Shown here piece by piece: positions 26,753 to 35,485 of a stretch of 39,204 nucleotides of DNA. Position numbers and translations under genes: made by a program. Every line of letters begins with the position of its first letter. The stretch's first letter is position 1. Under the pieces are notes generated by a model that was given only the letters and a program-made list of their open reading frames with translations, made no database searches and was not told the DNA's origin. Source of the DNA: Planctomycetaceae bacterium (lineage in GTDB: Bacteria; Planctomycetota; Planctomycetia; Pirellulales; Pirellulaceae); NCBI GenBank assembly GCA_002702965.1, contig PADE01000161.1, positions 18,225-57,428 of the forward strand, written 5' to 3'.

Positions 26753-27649
26753 ATGCTGTTTGACACACATACCAACTTGATGTGGTATCCCGACCATCTG
26801 TCGGACGAATTTGTCGAGTTCGCCTGGGAAGCCAAGCGGGCCAAGATGAAGCTCTCGGATGATGTCTACTTCGCCGGCAGCGACGTCAAGGAGGCGAATG
26901 CCTTCGACTCCCGCCCGGAGCAGCTGCTGGAGGCGACCGCCGAGGCCGACCGCGTCATTGTCTTTGGTATTCAGGCTCCCTTTACGGGGATCACCGCCGA
27001 TCAGGAGCGGATCGCCGCATTCGTTCAGCAACACGCGGACCGGTTTGTCGGCTGGTGCAGTGTCGACCCGAACGACGAGGAATGCGTCGATCAACTCGAA
27101 TACTACGTCAACGGTCTGGGGCTGCGTGGTCTGAAGTGTTCACCGATCTACCAGAACTGGGATCCCCAGGACCCGCGACATCTGCCGCTGTTCCGGAAGG
27201 CCGAACAGCTGGGGATCCCCGTCAACATCCATCAGGGGACATCGTTTGTCCGCCCCGGACCTCTCAAGTACGCCAACCCGATCCAGCTCGAGGATATCGC
27301 CATTGCCTGTCCGGACCTGAGGATCGTGATCGCCCACATGGGGCATCCCTGGGAAGATGAGTGCGTGGTTCTGATCCGCAAGCACCCCAACCTGTACGCC
27401 AATATCTCGGCGCTGCACTACCGACCGCTGCGGCACTACCAGGCTTTCATGTCGGCGATCGAGTACGGCGTCGAACACAAGTTGATTTTTGGTTCCGATT
27501 TTCCGTCGGCCACGCCGTCCCAGGTCATCGCCGGTCAGCAAAAGGTCAACCGGATTGTCGAGGGGACGGCGCTACCGCGGATTTCCGACGAGATGATCCA
27601 CAACATCATCTACGAAAACTGGAAACGGTTTCTTCCCGAGCATGTTTGA
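26753..27649 (+). CDS. Amidohydrolase_2 (ACMSD-like) TIM-barrel protein
   Basis: LFDTHTNLMWYPDHL, GLRGLKCSPIYQNWDPQDP, IPVNIHQGTSFVRPGP, LRIVIAHMGHPWEDE, LIFGSDFPSATPSQVI. Confidence 0.9.
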   Translation: MLFDTHTNLMWYPDHLSDEFVEFAWEAKRAKMKLSDDVYFAGSDVKEANAFDSRPEQLLEATAEADRVIVFGIQAPFTGITADQERIAAFVQQHADRFVGWCSVDPNDEECVDQLEYYVNGLGLRGLKCSPIYQNWDPQDPRHLPLFRKAEQLGIPVNIHQGTSFVRPGPLKYANPIQLEDIAIACPDLRIVIAHMGHPWEDECVVLIRKHPNLYANISALHYRPLRHYQAFMSAIEYGVEHKLIFGSDFPSATPSQVIAGQQKVNRIVEGTALPRISDEMIHNIIYENWKRFLPEHV

Positions 27650-27681
27650 GCCGCGTGGTAAAGTCCTGCGCGCGACGTCGG

Positions 27682-28494
27682 TCAGCTTGTTCGCTGGCGC
27701 CAGTGCCGGAACAGGGGTTGCACGTCCGCGGGCAACGCCTGGTAGGCTTCATTCGGAATCGAGGGGACCCGGTTTTCGTCCCGTCCCGATTCCCCACACA
27801 GCCGCCGCCGTTCGTCCGACTCCGGTCGCAGTACTTCTAAGTTGAGCCACCAGGGGGCGTAGCGGACCGCCAAGGCGACTCGAGGTTCGCCGGTTTGATT
27901 GGCTGCGGTGGCGTGCCACAGGCGGCTGTCCATGACCAGCACGCTACCCGCATCGCCGGAGATCTGGACTTCCCCTGACAGCTGCTGGTGCGGGTCGGGT
28001 CCGGCGACGGAGGTCGGATTGGAATCACGTCGATGGCTGCCCGGTAGTACCAGCGTGCCCCCATTCTGTTGGCAGAACGGAGAGAGCATCCAGAGTGTGG
28101 TAATGTGCATCCGCAGGTCGGGATAGGGGGCCGGCAGGCGCCCGGCGTTGTGCTGGTTGAACGGCCAGTCGGCGTGCCAGCCGCCCCGCTCGTTTCCGAG
28201 CTCGTTGACGATCGCGGAAGTGAAGGAGATCCGTAGATGTTCTCCCAGACACTCCGCCAACAGCGCCGTGAGTCGGGGTTCGACCAGGTAGGGTGCAAAG
28301 CAGCGGGTGTGATTGACCAGTCCGGGGACAAAACCGACATGCCGGGGCGCACCGTCCCCGCGGTGTTCGGCCACCACCGCCAGCACCTCGGCGCGGACCG
28401 CCGGTAATTGCGTCGCCGGAATGACTTGCGTGAGCATACAGAAGCCACGCTTGTCGAGGGCATGCAGCTGGTCGGCGAGTGTGTTGGATTCCAT
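27682..28494 (-). CDS. Phytanoyl-CoA dioxygenase (PhyH) family Fe(II)/2-oxoglutarate oxygenase
   Basis: GGWHADWPFNQHNAGRL (H-x-D), TTLWMLSPFCQQNGGTLVLPGSHR, VLVMDSRLWHATAANQTGEPRVALAVRYAPWW (distal His and Arg). ATG 28494 MESNTLADQLHALDKRGFCML; the longer ORF N-terminus looks non-coding. Confidence 0.92.
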   Translation of the reverse strand: MESNTLADQLHALDKRGFCMLTQVIPATQLPAVRAEVLAVVAEHRGDGAPRHVGFVPGLVNHTRCFAPYLVEPRLTALLAECLGEHLRISFTSAIVNELGNERGGWHADWPFNQHNAGRLPAPYPDLRMHITTLWMLSPFCQQNGGTLVLPGSHRRDSNPTSVAGPDPHQQLSGEVQISGDAGSVLVMDSRLWHATAANQTGEPRVALAVRYAPWWLNLEVLRPESDERRRLCGESGRDENRVPSIPNEAYQALPADVQPLFRHWRQRTS

Positions 28495-28658
28495 CGCGGT
28501 GGATCGATCCCTCTGGTGGGACGCTTCAGGGTGGTAGATTGGCTCCCAGGCCGGGCCGTCGGATGGAGCGGTGGGCCTGTTCCGGGTTTGAATGTAGCGG
28601 GCCCGCCCGGGTCGAGGCAAATCGAGCGCGCTGGCTCGCGAGCGGCGCCAGGCGGAGT

Positions 28659-28664
28659 TAGAAT
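28659..28664 (+). promoter_or_regulatory. Candidate -10 element TAGAAT upstream of the SASA-SMP30 gene
   Basis: gtTAGAATtgcCGG, 48 nt before ATG 28712. Confidence 0.35.
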
Positions 28665-28711
28665 TGCCGGTCGCCTTGAATTCAACAGTCGTGAACGCGG
28701 GGAGAAATGAT

Positions 28712-31006
28712 ATGAGATGGCCGATCTTGGTATCGCTGCTGTTGACGATTGGTGTCGGCGACTTTCTGCCGGCGGCGGTCAAACTCCCTTCGGTGATCGG
28801 CAGTCGAATGGTACTGCAGCGAGACCAGAGCGTACCGATTTGGGGTTGGGATGATCCAGGTACCGAAGTCACGGTCAGTCTGGCTGGACAAAAAGTTTCC
28901 GCGACCGCCGCGGCCGATGGCAAGTGGCTGGTACGCCTGTCTGCCTTGCAGGCGGGAGGCCCCCACCAAATGGTGATTCAGGGGACGAACCGGGTCACGG
29001 TTGAGGACATACTGGTCGGTGAAGTCTGGCTCTGTTCGGGCCAATCCAACATGGAGTGGACCGTCAGTCGTTCGTTGAATCCCCAGCAGGAGATTGCCTC
29101 GGGAAATCACCCTCGGATCCGGCACATCAAGATTCCGCACCGCCCGGCCGATGCCCCACAGGACAACGTCCCCTCAGGGGGCTGGCAGGAGTGCACCTCC
29201 AAAACGGTGGGAGCGTTTACCGGTGTGGGTTATTTTTTTGCCCGCCACCTCCAGGGCGAGCTCGAGGTTCCGGTCGGGCTGATCGGTTCCAATTGGGGCG
29301 GTACGCGGATCGAACCCTGGATTCCCCCGGTCGGGTTCCAGCAGGTGCCCGCACTACAGTCGATCACCGACAAACTGGCTGAGTTCCCCTCCAAGAATGC
29401 CGCCGGACAGGTCGACCCTCAGACACCACTGGCGCTCTACAACGGCATGATTCACCCGCTGTTGCCGTTTCCCATACGCGGCGCCCTGTGGTACCAGGGC
29501 GAGTCCAACAACGGCGAAGGGATGTTGTATCACGAGAAGATGAAAGCCCTGATCGCGGGTTGGCGTTCGCTCTGGAAGAACCCGGAGTTGCCGTTCTTGT
29601 TCGTGCAACTGGCACCCTATCGCTACGGCGGAGATCCGACTAAATTGCCCGGAATCTGGGAGGCGCAACTGGAGACGCTCTCGGTACCGGGGACCGGGAT
29701 GGCGGTGACGACCGACATCGGTAACGTCCGAGACATCCACCCCCGCAACAAGCAGGAGGTGGGCAGACGCTTGGCGCTATGGGCTCTGGCGGACACCTAC
29801 GGCCAACCAGAAACGATTTTTTCCGGGCCGCTCTATCGGTCGATGCGGATCGAAGCAAACCGCATTCGTGTTTTCTTTGACTACACCGCCGAGGGACTCA
29901 AGTCACGGGACGACCAGCCGCTCAGCGGGTTCCAGATTGCCGGGTCGGACGGTGCGTTTGTCACCGCCACCGCCGCGATCGACGGAGAGACGGTCGTCGT
30001 GTCCGCCGAGTCGATTACCGATCCGATCGCGGTCCGTTTTGGCTGGCACCAGGAGTCCGAGCCAAATCTCTCCAACGGGGTCGGACTACCCGCTTCTCCG
30101 TTTCGCACCGAGGGCGATGACCGGGGGAAGCTCCCGGCGCCGAACGTCGTCGCGACAGAGCAACTGTTTACCGTGGCCGAGTATTGCGAAGGTGTCGTCT
30201 TTGACCACGCTGGATTCGGTTATATTTCGCACGGCGAGACCATTACCCGGTTTTCGGTTGATGGCAAGCATGATGTTTGGGCGAAAACGGGTGCTCCGAA
30301 CGGCCATAAGGTATTGGCCGACGGCACGCACCTGGTCTGCGACGCGAGTCATCACGCGGTACTGCACCTGGCAGCTGACGGCAGCCTGCTCAAGCCGGCT
30401 TCCCAGGCCTGTGGTGGCGTGTCACTGCGGGGCCCCAACGATTTGTCTCTGGACGTACCCCACGGGGGATTTTATTTCACCGATCCGGGCGGGAGTAATC
30501 TGGAGAATCCGATCGGCACGATCCACTACGTGGATCGCGCCGGGGTGACCCATTTGATCGATGGGGGCCTGGCGTATCCCAACGGAATCGTGGTACGGCC
30601 CGACGGTCGCTCGCTGCTGGTTGCCGAAAGCCAGAAAAACCGGATTCTGATCTACGACGTGCTGTCACCCGGAAAAGTGGGTCCGCGGCGGGTGTTTGCC
30701 CGATTGCCGAACAAGGACGTGGACCGCGGACAGATCGACAACCAGCCTGATGGCATCTGCCTGGATGCGGCGGGCAACCTGTTTGTGGCGCACTACGGCA
30801 TGCAGCAGGTTCAGGTACTGAACCGGCGTGGCCGGCTGATCGCGCGGTACGCGGGTGGCAATTTGACGACCAGTAACGTCGCGTTTGGCGGGCCACAGAT
30901 GGACCACGTGTTTGTGACCGGGGCTTTAAAGGAGGGACGAGGTGGGTTGTTCCGAATCCCGCTGGGCGCACCTGGCCTGGTGATCCTACCGGAAAAGTCT
31001 CGTTAA
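28712..31006 (+). CDS. Fusion protein: sialate O-acetylesterase (SASA/SGNH) followed by SMP-30/gluconolactonase-like propeller
   Basis: SASA: GEVWLCSGQSNMEWTVSRSLN, VPVGLIGSNWGGTRIEPW, GALWYQGESNNGEG, VTTDIGNVRDIHPRNKQEVGRRLALWAL. SMP-30: GTHLVCDASHHAVLHL, GPNDLSLDVPHGGFYFTDPGGS, YPNGIVVRPDGRSLLVAESQKNRILIYDV, QPDGICLDAAGNLFVAHYG. Continuous frame. SD ggggaga. Confidence 0.92.
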   Translation: MRWPILVSLLLTIGVGDFLPAAVKLPSVIGSRMVLQRDQSVPIWGWDDPGTEVTVSLAGQKVSATAAADGKWLVRLSALQAGGPHQMVIQGTNRVTVEDILVGEVWLCSGQSNMEWTVSRSLNPQQEIASGNHPRIRHIKIPHRPADAPQDNVPSGGWQECTSKTVGAFTGVGYFFARHLQGELEVPVGLIGSNWGGTRIEPWIPPVGFQQVPALQSITDKLAEFPSKNAAGQVDPQTPLALYNGMIHPLLPFPIRGALWYQGESNNGEGMLYHEKMKALIAGWRSLWKNPELPFLFVQLAPYRYGGDPTKLPGIWEAQLETLSVPGTGMAVTTDIGNVRDIHPRNKQEVGRRLALWALADTYGQPETIFSGPLYRSMRIEANRIRVFFDYTAEGLKSRDDQPLSGFQIAGSDGAFVTATAAIDGETVVVSAESITDPIAVRFGWHQESEPNLSNGVGLPASPFRTEGDDRGKLPAPNVVATEQLFTVAEYCEGVVFDHAGFGYISHGETITRFSVDGKHDVWAKTGAPNGHKVLADGTHLVCDASHHAVLHLAADGSLLKPASQACGGVSLRGPNDLSLDVPHGGFYFTDPGGSNLENPIGTIHYVDRAGVTHLIDGGLAYPNGIVVRPDGRSLLVAESQKNRILIYDVLSPGKVGPRRVFARLPNKDVDRGQIDNQPDGICLDAAGNLFVAHYGMQQVQVLNRRGRLIARYAGGNLTTSNVAFGGPQMDHVFVTGALKEGRGGLFRIPLGAPGLVILPEKSR

Positions 31007-31168
31007 GACGCTGGTTGTTGTGGGGGATCAAACCGACGCGAGTGTTGCGCTGCGTCCGATCTGTGGCGCACTGCCGCTTCGGGGAACTGGTGTGCTGTGA
31101 TTGGAGTGGGCCAGCGCTGGCCCCCGCGCTGCGGATGGCAGACGGACTCCAAGCAAGAGGAGCGAGCG

Positions 31169-32005
31169 ATGACAGCTGCGGTTGGCGAACACCAGGGACA
31201 GATCGCCGTGGTAACGGGTGCGGCGCAGGGGTTGGGATTGGGGATCGCTCAGCACCTAGCGCAGCGCGGCGCGGAGGTTGTGATGGTCGACCGGCAAGGT
31301 GAAAAGGTGACCGCCGCGGCCGCCGAGCTGACCGACACGGGGCTCACGGTGCGCGCGGCCTGTGCGGATGTGACCTCCAGTGACCAGGTGCACGAGCTGT
31401 TTCGGGATGTGGCACAACAGGATGGACGTATCGACATCCTGGTCAACAACGCCGGTTTGGGTCAGGATGTGGCCGCGATTACCGAGCTGAGTGACCAGCA
31501 CTGGCAGCAGGTGATCGACGTCACCTTGACCGGTACCTTCTTTTGTTGTCGCAGCGCGGGGCGGTGGATGCGCCGTCGCGAATCGGGCGCGATCGTTAAT
31601 ATTTCGTCGATCAACGGTATCAATCCGGCCGCGCTGGTGGCCGCATACAACGTCGCCAAAGCGGGCGTCATCAGCCTGACACGGACGTTGGCGCTGGAGC
31701 TGGCCGCCTATGGCGTACGCGTCAACGCGGTTTGTCCTGGACCGGTCTACACCGACTTTAACCGCCGTGTAATGTCCCAGCGGTGCGAGTCTTTGGGGAT
31801 TGAAGAAGACGAGATGATCGAGCGGGTCCGGCAGGCCATTCCGCTAGGTCGCTGGGGTCAACCGTCAGATATCGCTCATACGGTCGGTTTCTTGTCTTCT
31901 CCGGCTGCCGGTTGGATCACCGGCGAAGTGGTACGCGTCAGCGGCGGTCTGGAGGGCGTTTCGGCGGCGCCGCCGAAGCAGCCGCTACCTGAAGATCAAC
32001 CCTGA
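31169..32005 (+). CDS. SDR family NAD(P)-dependent oxidoreductase
   Basis: IAVVTGAAQGLGLGIAQHLAQRGAEVVMVDR (Rossmann TGxxxGxG), DILVNNAGLGQD, GAIVNISSINGINPAALVAAYNVAKAG (S-Y-x-x-x-K), VRVNAVCPGPVYTDFN. SD gaggagcg. Confidence 0.95.
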   Translation: MTAAVGEHQGQIAVVTGAAQGLGLGIAQHLAQRGAEVVMVDRQGEKVTAAAAELTDTGLTVRAACADVTSSDQVHELFRDVAQQDGRIDILVNNAGLGQDVAAITELSDQHWQQVIDVTLTGTFFCCRSAGRWMRRRESGAIVNISSINGINPAALVAAYNVAKAGVISLTRTLALELAAYGVRVNAVCPGPVYTDFNRRVMSQRCESLGIEEDEMIERVRQAIPLGRWGQPSDIAHTVGFLSSPAAGWITGEVVRVSGGLEGVSAAPPKQPLPEDQP

Positions 32006-32081
32006 GTGGGTTCCCAGCCGGGGTCCGGGTCTGCGGGCAGACTCTGTCCGTCGGACTGATCGACGGCGCGTTCGGATCGGC

Positions 32082-32087
32082 TAGAAT
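32082..32087 (+). promoter_or_regulatory. Candidate -10 element TAGAAT upstream of the second PQQ-propeller gene
   Basis: ggcTAGAATagCGG, 94 nt before ATG 32181. Confidence 0.35.
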
Positions 32088-32103
32088 AGCGGTGCCCGAA
32101 GGC

Positions 32104-32134
32104 GGATCTCGTTGGTGGATCTCGTTGGTGGATC
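32104..32134. repeat. 13-bp direct tandem repeat (ggatctcgttggt x2 plus partial third copy) in the 5' leader
   Basis: ggatctcgttggt at 32104-32116 and 32117-32129, then ggatc. Confidence 0.85.
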
Positions 32135-32180
32135 GGTACCGGATGGGCGTCACCCAAAGCGCGACTCAAAGGAGATCACG

Positions 32181-35100
32181 ATGCAGGTCAACTCGGTTGT
32201 CGGTCGAGGTCGGAGGTTTAAGGCGCTGGTCTCAGTGGCGTTCATGGTGGGTTTCGCGGGAGCGAGTGTTGGTGTGGCCAGCGAGCTTTCTGAGCAATTG
32301 GCGCGACGCGCCGGGCTGAAACGGGCGGTGACGGCACTGCTCGGAACGGACACGGAAGTGGCCGTTGATCTGGCGCACACGACGGAGTGGTTGATCCACG
32401 TGCGCATGCCGAGTGGCGCCAAAGGGCTGCGCGATCTGGCGCAACAGGCCGGGTTAGGGATCGACCGGCTCGTCGCCGAGAATGGGCCGCTGGACCGCTT
32501 GCCGTACGCGGACAACACGCTCGATGTGCTGATCGCCACGGAGGCCGGAGGGGAGGCGTTGAGCGACCTTTCGCTGTCCGAGATCCTGCGTGTGCTGCGA
32601 CCCGAGGGAACCGCCATCATTGGAAAAGCGCTCCAATCCAACGGTGCCGATGCTGACCCCGCAGCCCTCAAGAAATGGGCCAGCGGTGGCCGCACGACCG
32701 AGGTGGCTGAATGGAGTGACGACACGGGGACCTGGGTACAATTCGGCAAGCCGCTCCCTGCCGGGATCGATGAGTGGACACACTGGGAGAAGGGACCGGA
32801 TAACAATCCGGTCTCGACCGACTCGGTCATTCGGGCGCCCTACATGACCCAGTTCATGGCAGATCCTCTATACATCGGTATGCCATCGGTGACCACTGCC
32901 GCGGGGGGCCGGACGTTTCTGGCGATTGGACACATCGCCCATCACGCGCGGGAGTGGGACACGCTTTACAAGCTGATCGCCCGCAATGGCTACAACGGCA
33001 CGGTGTTGTGGTCCCGCGACCTGCCGGACGGCTATCAGGTCCATCGGTCTGCCTTTATCGCGACGCGAGACACGTTCTACATGATCAACGGGGACCATGC
33101 TCTGCTACTGGATCCTGCGACCGGCCGCGAACTCGGCCGTGTGCGATTGCCGGGCGTGCCCGGATTCTGGAAGTGGATGGTGCTGCGCGACAACGTGCTG
33201 TTCGTGCTGACGGGGAAACGCGAGCCGGGGACGCGGGCCATGAAGGGCGATCGCACCTTTGGTGGCTGGAGTTGGGGTGATTTGAGCGCCGGTTATTACG
33301 GGAAAGACGTACCGTACGGGTTCGGGCATACGTTAGCGGCCTACGATTTGAAGGAAAAACAGTTGCTTTGGAAGCACCGGGAAGAGACGCTAATCGATTC
33401 GCGGGCGATGTCTTTACAGGGCGAGAAAATGTTCCTGTTCTGTCCGGACAAACACGTCCGCTGCCTCTCGACGACCCAGGGGGAGGTGATCTGGACCAAT
33501 GACGATCCGCAGGTTCGAAATCTGATCCAACAGCCGGGAAAGGGACTCACCTCCACACCCGGTTTTCGCACGATGTGTATCACCATGGCCAGCCCGGATG
33601 CTTTGGTCATTCAAGGCCAGACACGCATGAACGTGACGGCGCTTTCCACCAAAGACGGGTATGTGCTCTGGACGAAACGGAAGGTGACCAACAATCCCAA
33701 CGCCATCTTCGTGGATGGCAAAATCATTTTGGGAGTCGGCCAAGGGGGAACGCATGTGGCGATCGACCCGCTGTCGGGCAAAGAATTAGAGGACCTCAAG
33801 TTCCGCAAGACAGCGTGTACGCGCCTGACCGCCAGTGGCGATTCGTTTTTCTGCCGCGGTGAAGGGACACTGCGTTACGACCGGGAATCGAAACGGGTGT
33901 TGATCGATGGGGCGCAACGCCCTGCCTGCAACGACGGCGCGATCCCCGCGCACGGCCTGTTGTATTTGGGGCCTTGGCAGTGCGACTGCAATCTCAGCTT
34001 GATCGGCAACATAGCCAAGTGTTCGGCGGGCGATTTTGATTTTGATCGCCGGGCGACGGCGGCTGAGAACCTTACCGTCGGTCGTGATGACCTGACCCAG
34101 GTGAAGGCCTTTCCGATTACGAATCGTGATTGGCCGACTCTCCGCGCCGACAATGACCGCTCTTCGTCGACACAGGTTAAGACGCCCACGTCGGTGCAAC
34201 GCCGTTGGCATTTCCTGCCCGACCGCGACTTCCGACCGGTTCCGGCGGTGGCAGCGGGCGGCCTAGTCTTCAGCACCGGTACCGATGGCGCTGTGCGGGC
34301 GATCGTTGCAGACACCGGTGAAGTCAGCTGGGTCTTTCCGACCGCGGGTCCGATTAAGCAACCCCCCACACTCTGGGGGGATCGCCTCTACGTCGGATCG
34401 GGTGACGGACACGCCTATTGCCTGGAAGCCGCTAGTGGAGAACTGTTGTGGAGTTTTCGCGCGGCGCCGATCGAGCGGCACATCATGGTCTACGGCAATC
34501 TGACGTCGACGTGGCCGGTTAACAGTGGGATCCTTGTCGACCAGGGCACCGCCTATCTGGCGGCCGGTATCGTCGACCACGATGGAACTTATGTCTACGC
34601 ACTGGACGCGATTACCGGCGAGATCCGCTGGCAGAACAACGCCAGCGGACATCTCAGTCCGGCGCTGCGCAAAGGGGTCAGCGTGCAGGGCAACCTGTCG
34701 CTACTGGGAGATCAACTGTTACTGGCGGGTGGGAACCAGGTCTCACCGGCCATTTACGATCGCCGCACGGGCGAATGCCGAGCCAAGCCATTTGATCAGG
34801 GGCAGCCCAAGGCCAACGCCGGCCAGTTTGTCGGCGTGTTCCAGAAGGTGTCGGTCATGGTCGGTGGTCGAATTCTCTATTCGGCGGCTGAAAATGTGGC
34901 CACCAAAGGGTGGTTTAATGTCTTCGGCCGGAGCGCTGCGTACCGCTTCAACAGTGGAGGAATTCCGCCAGCCTGGAACGACGATACGTTGGCGGTCGTG
35001 GACTTCAAGCACGGCAAAGTCGCTGCCTGTGACAGCAAGATCGTGGCCGCGCAGATCGATCAGGGCTACGGCGATACCACGGAACGACGAGGTTGGCTAC

Positions 35101-35417
35101 GCAGTATTTCGACTTCGCTGCGCGAGCAGGGTGCGATGCGCTGGCAGTCGGATCTGGACGAGGGAAACAAGTTTGAAACGATCTCTCTGGCGGTCTCTCC
35201 CAATGCGGTGGTGGCGGTACTCCGGTTCCAGCAGCGATTTCGTTCGCAGACACAGTGGTTTGTGGTGGCGATGAACGCAAAAACGGGAGCCGAACAGTTC
35301 CGCCATGAACTCCAGGTGGATCCGCTCCCCGGAGGATTACTGGTGGATCGCGATGGCCAGGTGATCGTGACCATGATCGACGGCGGTCTACTCTGCTTGG
35401 GTGGTAATGACCCTTAA
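32181..35417 (+). CDS. Secreted PQQ-like beta-propeller protein with N-terminal methyltransferase-like module
   Basis: Signal-like N-terminus; LDRLPYADNTLDVLIATEAGG..LSLSEILRVLRPEGTAII is MTase-like. Propeller blades: ALSTKDGYVLWTKRK, AIVADTGEVSWVFPTAGPIKQPPTLWGDRLYVGSGDGHAYCLEAASGELLWSFRAAPIE. SD aaggagatcacg before ATG 32181. Confidence 0.9.
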   Translation: MQVNSVVGRGRRFKALVSVAFMVGFAGASVGVASELSEQLARRAGLKRAVTALLGTDTEVAVDLAHTTEWLIHVRMPSGAKGLRDLAQQAGLGIDRLVAENGPLDRLPYADNTLDVLIATEAGGEALSDLSLSEILRVLRPEGTAIIGKALQSNGADADPAALKKWASGGRTTEVAEWSDDTGTWVQFGKPLPAGIDEWTHWEKGPDNNPVSTDSVIRAPYMTQFMADPLYIGMPSVTTAAGGRTFLAIGHIAHHAREWDTLYKLIARNGYNGTVLWSRDLPDGYQVHRSAFIATRDTFYMINGDHALLLDPATGRELGRVRLPGVPGFWKWMVLRDNVLFVLTGKREPGTRAMKGDRTFGGWSWGDLSAGYYGKDVPYGFGHTLAAYDLKEKQLLWKHREETLIDSRAMSLQGEKMFLFCPDKHVRCLSTTQGEVIWTNDDPQVRNLIQQPGKGLTSTPGFRTMCITMASPDALVIQGQTRMNVTALSTKDGYVLWTKRKVTNNPNAIFVDGKIILGVGQGGTHVAIDPLSGKELEDLKFRKTACTRLTASGDSFFCRGEGTLRYDRESKRVLIDGAQRPACNDGAIPAHGLLYLGPWQCDCNLSLIGNIAKCSAGDFDFDRRATAAENLTVGRDDLTQVKAFPITNRDWPTLRADNDRSSSTQVKTPTSVQRRWHFLPDRDFRPVPAVAAGGLVFSTGTDGAVRAIVADTGEVSWVFPTAGPIKQPPTLWGDRLYVGSGDGHAYCLEAASGELLWSFRAAPIERHIMVYGNLTSTWPVNSGILVDQGTAYLAAGIVDHDGTYVYALDAITGEIRWQNNASGHLSPALRKGVSVQGNLSLLGDQLLLAGGNQVSPAIYDRRTGECRAKPFDQGQPKANAGQFVGVFQKVSVMVGGRILYSAAENVATKGWFNVFGRSAAYRFNSGGIPPAWNDDTLAVVDFKHGKVAACDSKIVAAQIDQGYGDTTERRGWLRSISTSLREQGAMRWQSDLDEGNKFETISLAVSPNAVVAVLRFQQRFRSQTQWFVVAMNAKTGAEQFRHELQVDPLPGGLLVDRDGQVIVTMIDGGLLCLGGNDP

Positions 35418-35485
35418 GGAAAAGGGCCGCGGGCGCGCAGAGAGTGGTGGACGGTGGCTCGTGTCCGCGACCGAATTCCCTGCGC

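Noticed and set aside
28494-28923. N-terminal extension of the PhyH ORF up to 28923
   Set aside because: The extension is basic, low-complexity and overlaps the promoter and start of the divergent SASA gene; internal ATG 28494 fits the family start.
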